Shown here: piece by piece, positions 58,457-64,000 of the stretch
How the letters are laid out: every line of letters starts with the position of its first letter
Position numbering within the stretch: position 1 is the first letter of the stretch
Source of the DNA: Heliocidaris tuberculata
Lineage: Eukaryota; Echinodermata; Echinoidea; Camarodonta; Echinometridae
Assembly: GCA_025618425.1 (NCBI GenBank)
Contig: CM046847.1
Span: forward strand, 8,111,033-8,175,032
DNA: 64,000 bases
Direction of reading: 5' to 3'
Program-made: the position numbers and the translations under genes
The notes under the pieces: generated by a model
Seen by the model: the letters and a program-made list of their open reading frames with translations, nothing else
What the model was told of the DNA's origin: nothing
Database searches by the model: none

Positions 58457-59804
58457 CTATGGACATTGGAAAAACAAAAAGAAGAACCGTCAGGTTATGT
58501 TGATTTTCACTAAAGCACTATGTATGGAGTGTATCAGTAAGAGAGCTGCTTTCGTATGACACGCTAATTAAAGACGTGTTGTATGAAGTATGCATGACAG
58601 ATATTCGACCATACGTAATTGCTCGTCATGCATGTCAAATTTGAAAAGGGCCATTTAAGGATAACCTCGCACGTGCTCAAAAACCGTCATCGGAGTAATT
58701 GTTGACTATTGATGAGACTGGAATATATTTTTGAAGGAATACAAATGAATTCTCTGATTTCATTCCAAAGTTACTAGTCAAATATCGCTCATGAAATTCC
58801 CAAACGTTTTTCTTATTCAGTTCAGTCAGACCCAACTCCAGAAAACCGAGCACAGGTATATACTCCGAAAAGGGCGTATGGAGCAAGACGAATATAGAGC
58901 CCTCACCGTTCAGTGCGAGACAGTGTGTACAAAAGACGTGGGGAAAATCTTGCAATGTCGACCTGCGGTTGATAATATATTTTTCAAAAATAATGCTGCG
59001 GATATATTCATTTCAAATGTTTGTTATTTGAAAGTCATTTCATATGACGAATCATTCAAGGATTTTGAAGATTATTGACACGCAGCAAAATTTTAAAATA
59101 TATATATATCATTGGTAGGTTGACTTTGCACGATTTTCCTCATGCCTTTTGTGCACACTGCCTCGCACTGAGCGATGAGGGCTCTATATTCATACGCCGT
59201 TTTCGGAGTATATACCTGTGCTCGGTTTTCCGAAGTTGGGTCTGACTGCAATTTAGAACAATAGTTTCCAGCTATCACACCACATATGGCTCAACAAGAG
59301 TGTACATTTTGTGAAAATACAACAACCAACAAACAAACATGAGTAAAATTATACAAATTCATTGTAAACAGTGCTATGTTGTGGAAAAAGGCGACATTTT
59401 GTGCGAAATAGCTTTAAATATACAGATCAATACATGAGTCCAATTTTGTTCGCCCTGATTTTTTTTGCAGTTGCTCATGAAAGAGTAAATGAAATAATGA
59501 ATAAAACTGATAAATAAATCTTATCATAACTTGCCAGTTCTAGCAGAGATTGATCAAAAGGAACATCCGTCACCTTAACCCCCTTCCCTCCCCTGACGTT
59601 AGGCCCCAGAAAAGTGATAGTTTGCTGATGGCTGTGATGACACCACCACCCCCCCCCCCCCCCCGCCGAAGCCAAGGTCCGAATACGCCCCACCTATGCG
59701 CCCCACCTATGCGCCCCACTAACTGGCAGGTGCTTTGATCAGAGGTAGCATTATTAGAGACTTAAACTGGATCCAACTTATAGACAACTGCTATGTCAAG
59801 CCAA
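58457..59804. other. upstream intron or intergenic, with inverted repeat
   Basis: No further exon of the mucin-like gene could be identified. The main content is the inverted repeat at 58826-59255 and a C-run at 59647-59663. Two tandem copies of gcgccccacctat lie near 59690-59715. Confidence 0.45.
58826..59255. repeat. foldback element with about 150-bp arms
   Basis: The left arm begins CAGTCAGACCCAACT at about 58826; the right arm ends AGTTGGGTCTGACTG near 59250. The arms share gagcacaggtatatactccg, tatagagccctca and cagtgcgag with scattered differences, and enclose about 110 bp. The CAG start is hAT-like but I find no target duplication. Confidence 0.75.
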
Positions 59805-59877
59805 GGGGAGCTAGCTCAGATGGTAGAGCGCTCGCTTAGCATGCGAGAGGTACTGGGATCGATACCCGGGTTCTCCA
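59805..59877 (+). tRNA. tRNA-Ala (AGC), variant
   Basis: Identical to the 41537 gene except for C-to-T at the second T-stem position (CTGGG against CCCGG), which changes a C-G pair to a T-G (U-G) wobble and should still fold. The G3:U70 pair and AGC anticodon are intact. The 5' flank atgtcaagccaa is shared with the copy at 61590. T-runs follow 8-20 bp after the gene. Confidence 0.95.
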
Positions 59878-60395
59878 GATGCTACCTTTTACTTTTTTGG
59901 TTTCGTGTGATCTTCATCCTATTTGATAATGCGTAAGCACGAAGGCTATATATCAATGTGCGTTTGCTCTGTTACTTTAGTTTCTTATTCTCTTCCATCA
60001 ACTTTGCGTTTAATATATAAAGAATAAGAAAAGATACATTCAGCTATTCAGATTTTATTACTTGTGTTTTTTTTTTGTTGTTGTTTTTTTTTGTATGTGT
60101 TCTTTTTTAGTATAGACTAACATAAGATATTTCAATTTAGCACTGCGTATTTTTCAATCATTTTATAACTCGTATAATATCACGTCCAAGAAATTGACAA
60201 GAGAGTGCGGATTATTAATTTTTTGTCCAACATTTTTGCATCCCACTTCATATTTTTTTTGCTTGCAAATTCAAAGTCATGCAAAAATGTACACATCTAG
60301 TCCTGAGAATATTGTCACGATCGTCCAATCTAATACGACTTTATTGAAGATATTTAACTCCATTCAATGTTAGGATAGCTACTATGAAAAGCCAA

Positions 60396-60468
60396 GGGGA
60401 GCTAGCTCAGATGGTAGAGCGCTCGCTTAGCATGCGAGAGGTACCGGGATCGATACCCGGGTTCTCCA
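60396..60468 (+). tRNA. tRNA-Ala (AGC)
   Basis: Sequence identical to the copy at 41537, with the gccaa 5' flank. The 3' flank (atcttttacttttcggcttcgtgt) matches that of the 59805 copy, showing that the repeat unit is longer than the tRNA and arose by duplication. Confidence 0.97.
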
Positions 60469-60697
60469 GATGTCATCTTTTACTTTTCGGCTTCGTGTAA
60501 ACCTTATCTTATCTGATTATGCGTTATCAGGAAGGCTTTATTATTTTGCGTTTAATTCATAAGTGTGTTTAATTCATAGTGTGTATAAAGAATAAGAAAA
60601 GAAAAGATAGTTTTGGATATTTAGATGGTAATACCTATAAAATTTAGCATTGAATACTTTTCAATCATTCTCAGTTTCTGTAAATGACTAATCGTAT

Positions 60698-61306
60698 TAG
60701 CTATACGAGCTCTGTGGCTTATCAATCTGGTACTGGCCACAGAGCTATACAGCCCATGCCTATACTGTGTGTGGAGGAGGATATCAACCAAAAAATCTAG
60801 ATCTAAATATCACCATTTCCCACATACTGTGAGCCATGCAAACCACCCTCGGAGTTTGCTAAAGGGGTTACCTTCCAGGATCAACTAAGATTGTAAAAAT
60901 TGAATGAATAAAAAAGAAAAAAAGCCACAAAATCGGCGTGTGGTCGGTTTTTTTTTACCTTTCATATGTAACTTGTATATATGGGACTACACCAATCTTT
61001 ATCTTGCATGTGTAGTCCCATATATACAAGTTACAAGTGCAAGGTAAAAAAAAACCGATCACACCTGCCGATTTTGTGGCTTTTTTTCTTTTTTATTCAA
61101 TCAATTTTTACAATCTTAGTTGATCCTGGAAGGTAACCCCTTTAGCAAACTCCGAGGGTGGTTTGCATGGCTCACAGTATGTGGGAAATGGTGATATTTA
61201 GATCTAGATTTTTTGGTTGATATCCTCCTCCACACACAGTATAGGCATGGGCTGTATAGCTCTGTGGCCAGTACCAGATTGATAAGCCACAGAGCTCGTA
61301 TAGCTA
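60698..61306. repeat. 609-bp near-perfect palindrome (foldback element)
   Basis: Two arms of about 295 bp are reverse complements with only a few differences (for example ggcgtgtggtc against gatcacacctgcc) around a 19-bp loop (ccaatctttatcttgcatg). The word taatcgta occurs next to both outer ends, a likely 8-bp target duplication. The differences between arms argue against a mere assembly fold-over. It is non-coding and lies between tRNA-Ala copies. Confidence 0.92.
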
Positions 61307-61589
61307 TAATCGTATAATCCCACGTACACCGAGACATTAAAAAAATTGGCAAGATAATGCATTATGTTATGTTGGTTGAATTACAACTTTTTAGGTGGTG
61401 TAACATTTTTATATCTTACTTCATATTTTGGCTTGGAATTTATTTTACGCAAAAAAAAGTACACAAGTCATGCAATCCTCAGGAAGTGGTCCGGTCTTTA
61501 GTCAACTGACTAATTTGCTCAGATTTCAATGCCATTTTCAAAAATTATCAACTAAAATCAACATAATCATAATATTTATGTCAAGCCAA

Positions 61590-61662
61590 GGGGAGCTAGC
61601 TCAGATGGTAGAGCGCTCGCTTAGCATGCGAGAGGTACCGGGATCGATACCCGGGTTCTCCA
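61590..61662 (+). tRNA. tRNA-Ala (AGC)
   Basis: Identical to the copies at 41537 and 60396. The 5' flank tatgtcaagccaa is shared with the 59805 copy. The terminator TTTTT lies 9 bp after the discriminator base. Confidence 0.97.
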
Positions 61663-62312
61663 GATCTCATCTTTTTGTATACACTTTTAGGCTTCTTGTA
61701 ATTAATTACTCTCGTACTGAAATCGACATCACCAGAAAATAAGTTGTACGTATTATTATTTTTATATATGTATCTTTTTTGTTTGAGTGTTTCTGTATTC
61801 TAAAAGCATATGCTACCCATAGTCATAATCTTCGATTCACTGTTAAAGCAGACGTAAATTTAATCTTTATCAAAATTCCTTCTCTGATTGAAAAGCCCGC
61901 TTAAAGTACGTAGCAAAGTTTGCTGGGACAATACATCCCCAGCAGTGGACCAGCATAGGCGTACATAGTTCCAAGCTAGGTATATATAATAAATAACCCG
62001 ACTAGATAACTTTTACTTAAACCAGCCTAAGCGTAAATAGTCAATCTTGACTGAACGCCAAAAATACATCCAGGAATAACAAAAACCTTCTGTAATTACC
62101 ATGTGCTTGCAGCTTTCTAATAAGAAATCGTTTATCGACCATGTGAACGATGATTCAAATCTCTTACATCATGTATACATCTATGTCAAGTCAAGATGAA
62201 TATATCTGTTGTGATTTGAAAGAAATATGTGACTGGAACCAATAAATCACATTCCCATTATTTTTTTTTATTTTAAAGAGGTGGGTGTGCAACAATTTTC
62301 TGCTGTAACGAA

Positions 62313-62385
62313 GGGGAGCTAGCTCAGATGGTAGAGCGCTCGCTTAGCATGCGAGAGGTACCGGGATCGATACCCGGGTTCTCCA
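62313..62385 (+). tRNA. tRNA-Ala (AGC)
   Basis: The same 72-nt gene, but with little flank conservation (5' gtaacgaa, 3' atattgttac). TTTT at about 62398 may serve as terminator. Confidence 0.96.
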
Positions 62386-63764
62386 ATATTGTTACATCTT
62401 TTGGAGTTCTTTTTGGCATTCTGGCTTCATGTTTATCGCGAACATTTATTAATTTTATCATTTATCATTTCATTCTCTGTACGTTTAAAACCTTGATATT
62501 TCAGATTGTTGTAACAGTTTTTAAAAAGCTATATGTAAATGAGTATTTTCTGTTTATTTCTTTTCTAATTTTTACAACTGGGATTCATTTTATTAACAAG
62601 TTTATTATTATGCTGCATTATTCTTGTGTTTTAATAGAAAATAGTGTACTAAAGTCAAAGTTATTTGATGCATTAAAAATACTCTTAAAAGGTCTCTTCT
62701 CCTTCACATTTATGGTAAATTTTGCTTTTAATCATTGTTCTACTCAAGAGGCAACTATAATGGGCGTATGGCACAATTTCGCCAGGGGTGCTGTTGTCAC
62801 TAGCCCGAATATCATGAATATGAATGTTTCCTTTCCTTTTTTTAAGTATCGTGAGTGAGAGAAGCGAGCCGAATAATCTTATTAATCAAAGTAACATCCA
62901 CTTTTTTTTTTATAGCGTTTTGATATAATTTAGTTTTATGTTGACCGAGGCGACGTCAAAACCAAAATATAACATTGGCGATCCTTGCAGCTCTAGTCAC
63001 GTGATGGCATTTAGACCAATCACTTATTCGTATCTCTGTAGACTATATAATAAAAAAAAAATATTGGATAGCGGTGCAGCCCCCTACCCTCCCTCCGCCT
63101 CGAAGGCCTATACAGAAATGAAACATTTATTCTAAAAAACAGCTGATTCATGTTGTCAATCACACTATATAAAATCATGGGCAGATGTTTTACGTCCACA
63201 CCCTAACTTAAAGAGAGGATGAGAAAATTAAAATATCTGATTTATACGTCTCCTCCGTCACACTCAATCTCTCCAAGAATGATGTAGATTTTCTTTTTTT
63301 GCCTTTTTATTTCAGTCGAAGGAAAGGTCAAGTGAAACGGGGTGTTGGTTTGTCAATAATTGATCACTGACCATAAAGTAAGGAAATCGGGCGAAGAAAA
63401 GATGTACCACACGATAACACATCCCAAGATTCAAAGAAAACATAAAGTGAATGTTTCTATGGTTTCTATTCTCTTTGAGTGACATTTGTTTAGTTCTTCT
63501 TGTTTTCTTTCTCTTTCTTCCTTCTTCTGCTTGAATTCTTCTTTGTCATGCCTGAGGCAGTGAATTACTGCCGCATCACTAACTCACATCCATGCAAAAA
63601 ATGCATTTTCTGCCTCTGGCTCAGGAGAAAGAAAACTGTCCAATCTCACCCGTCAACTTTGATAGACGTTACCATAGAAACGCTAGAGAAGAAGTAAAAT
63701 TCATCATGATCGTTCCAGCTTAAACCTATGGAAAGTTCCATGTTCCTTTTTTATTAGCTAGCTT
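62386..63764. other. intergenic, nothing firmly recognised
   Basis: T-rich sequence to 62700. A splice-acceptor-like tract (tttttatttcag) ends at 63315, and a small Cys-containing frame starts with ATG at 63548 (MPEAVNYCR... to TAA at 63695). Without partner exons neither can be called a gene. Confidence 0.4.
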
Positions 63765-63937
63765 CATAGGCGTAGCCAGGGGGCTCAAGGAGGCCTTGGT
63801 TCCCATGTTCAATAAAAGTGATCCACGGAACTTAGGGGTCAACCCTACCCCTACCCCTACCCAAGAAAAGTGTTTGTAGGTCAACCACTCTCCCCCGGTC
63901 TGTGTCCCCCTTTTCAACAAGTCTGGCTACGCCAGAG
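63765..63937. mobile_element. hAT-like MITE, GGCGTAGCCAG termini
   Basis: Left CATAGGCGTAGCCAG and right CTGGCTACGCCAGAG are inverted. The flanks GCTAGCTT (63757-63764) and GCTAGTGT (63938-63945) agree at six of eight positions, as an aged 8-bp duplication. The interior has a CCCCTACC repeat. Confidence 0.7.
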
Positions 63938-64000
63938 GCTAGTGTACGATTTGTCAGCTCTCTCTTTGTCAATATCAATTTATCAAAGACAACACACATT

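Noticed and set aside
61428..62858. plus-strand frames containing MVERSLSMREVPGSIPGFS
   Set aside because: That peptide is a translation of the tRNA-Ala genes, not a protein motif.
63548..63697. 49-codon Cys-containing frame (MPEAVNYCR...)
   Set aside because: It could be a terminal exon, but no upstream exon, domain or poly-A signal supports it.

Overview
The window is animal nuclear DNA. Its genes are split by GT-AG introns, its protein domains are metazoan (rhodopsin-type GPCR, Golgi-type sulfotransferase, EGF/SRCR/F5-8C mosaic, mucin-like membrane protein), and it contains tRNA-Ala copies, SINE and LINE remains, many short DNA transposons and long poly-G and GA/CT tracts. The SRCR/EGF/discoidin mosaic, the divergent GPCR and the repeat texture suggest an invertebrate deuterostome, most likely an echinoderm such as a sea urchin. 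That assignment is inference, because no diagnostic species sequence was available to compare.

Layout. 1.97-3.01 kb (minus): a class A GPCR with one coding exon. 3.8-10.1 kb: transposable elements and intergenic DNA. 10.4-14.2 kb (minus): a three-exon type II membrane sulfotransferase (441 aa model). 19.4-29.8 kb (minus): an eleven-exon gene whose exon phases all fit, giving a 523-residue type II membrane protein with an endonuclease/exonuclease/phosphatase (EEP) catalytic domain. Its introns hold a Kolobok-like TTAA element with a broken THAP gene, a second TTAA element and a LINE tail. 31-39.3 kb: seven copies of a promoter-like module in both orientations around one two-exon gene (35.1-35.8 kb) whose start codon is split by its intron. 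40.2-41.9 kb: hAT-type MITEs, a tRNA-Ala fragment and a tRNA-Ala gene. 45-53 kb (plus): the 3' part of a secreted mosaic protein (kringle-like exon, EGF, SRCR, two F5/8C domains), interrupted by a GC-rich satellite and transposons. 57.7-58.5 kb (minus): the last exon of a Ser/Thr-rich single-pass membrane protein. 59.8-62.4 kb: four tRNA-Ala(AGC) genes with a 609-bp near-perfect palindrome between copies two and three of this cluster.

The protein genes do not form an operon or an obvious pathway. Several encode secretory-route or cell-surface proteins. The most unusual material is the repeated promoter module with its unrecognised gene, the THAP-bearing TTAA element, the foldback in the tRNA cluster, a 9-bp-TSD MITE carrying telomere-like repeats, and a SINE whose head resembles 7SL RNA. 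Exon joins were worked out by hand from splice signals and reading phase, so boundaries may be off by a base or two.
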